Source: Mytilisepta virgata (taxonomy: Eukaryota; Mollusca; Bivalvia; Mytilida; Mytilidae). From it: a stretch of DNA of 64,000 bases. Position 1 is the first letter of the stretch, and every line of letters starts with the position of its first letter. The DNA lies in assembly GCA_028015205.1 (NCBI GenBank), contig CM051517.1, positions 39,939,135 through 40,003,134 on the forward strand, read 5' to 3'. The position numbers and the translations under genes were made by a program. The notes under the pieces were generated by a model. That model was not told the origin of the DNA. It ran no database searches and worked only from the letters and a program-made list of their open reading frames with translations. This document shows, piece after piece, positions 63,868 through 64,000 of this stretch.

Positions 63868-64000
63868 GATTATTGTTGTATCATTTGGAGTGGTTGTGCT
63901 AAAAATGAGCTAGTCAGAATAATAAAATTGCAGAAAAGGGCTGCAAGACTTATTTTAGATGCTGATCCACTTTCATCATCAGCTCCACTGTTTAAACAGC
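63868..64000 (+). pseudogene. Non-LTR retrotransposon fragment running off the window
   Basis: The frame reads LIDYCCIIWSGCAKNELVRI then IKLQKRAARLILDADPLSSS and APLFKQ. DYC-x-(I/V)W followed by (L/I)-x-K-L-Q-(K/R)-RA-AR is the common block after the reverse transcriptase palm in animal LINE polyproteins. Upstream, the same element is in other frames, so this copy is probably decayed; what follows 64000 is unknown. Confidence 0.6.

Overview
This 64 kb window is animal nuclear DNA. It is AT-rich, has split genes with GT-AG introns, and is packed with short non-autonomous repeats. tRNA-derived SINEs, terminal-hairpin elements with internal arrays of about 160 bp (the architecture of bivalve 'pearl' elements), Tc1-like and non-LTR relics, and several dispersed repeats I associate with marine mussels together suggest a bivalve mollusc, probably Mytilus-like. 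The species call is inference. There are no bacterial features and no CRISPR arrays.

All recognisable host genes lie on the minus strand. From low to high coordinates they are: (1) a two-exon fragment of a secreted cysteine-rich protein (signal-peptide exon 8903-8966, Cys-rich exon 3333-3471, continuing beyond the left edge); (2) a complete two-exon gene for a secreted single von Willebrand factor A domain protein of 229 residues (11959-13646); (3) a large furin/PC5/PACE4-type proprotein convertase spanning 22157 to beyond 59432. For the convertase I reconstructed 16 phase-consistent internal exons plus two alternative last exons. It runs from the middle of the catalytic domain through the P domain and a furin-like cysteine-rich region to a membrane anchor. 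The exons with the signal peptide, propeptide and catalytic Asp lie outside the window. The two last exons (23339-23556 and 22157-22428) share splice phase and opening residues but give different membrane segments and cytoplasmic tails. A 62-residue open frame (34776-35720) inside a convertase intron is either a nested small gene or a third, soluble end for the convertase.

The rest is introns and intergenic DNA rich in mobile elements: a Tc1-like transposase with one in-frame stop (273-1310), reverse transcriptase fragments (9838-10760, 16914-17177, 63868-64000), two SINE families with target-site duplications, a third tRNA-like unit in tandem, inverted-repeat MITEs and foldbacks, a 135-bp satellite array (53160-54480), and several hairpin-ended elements with 160-162 bp internal repeats. 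The strongest leads are the duplicated terminal exons of the convertase, a tandem array made from the 3' end and splice donor of one convertase exon (37040-37920), the recurring 160-bp architecture across repeats of different sequence, and a foldback element whose ends are arrays of one short motif (14416-15424).
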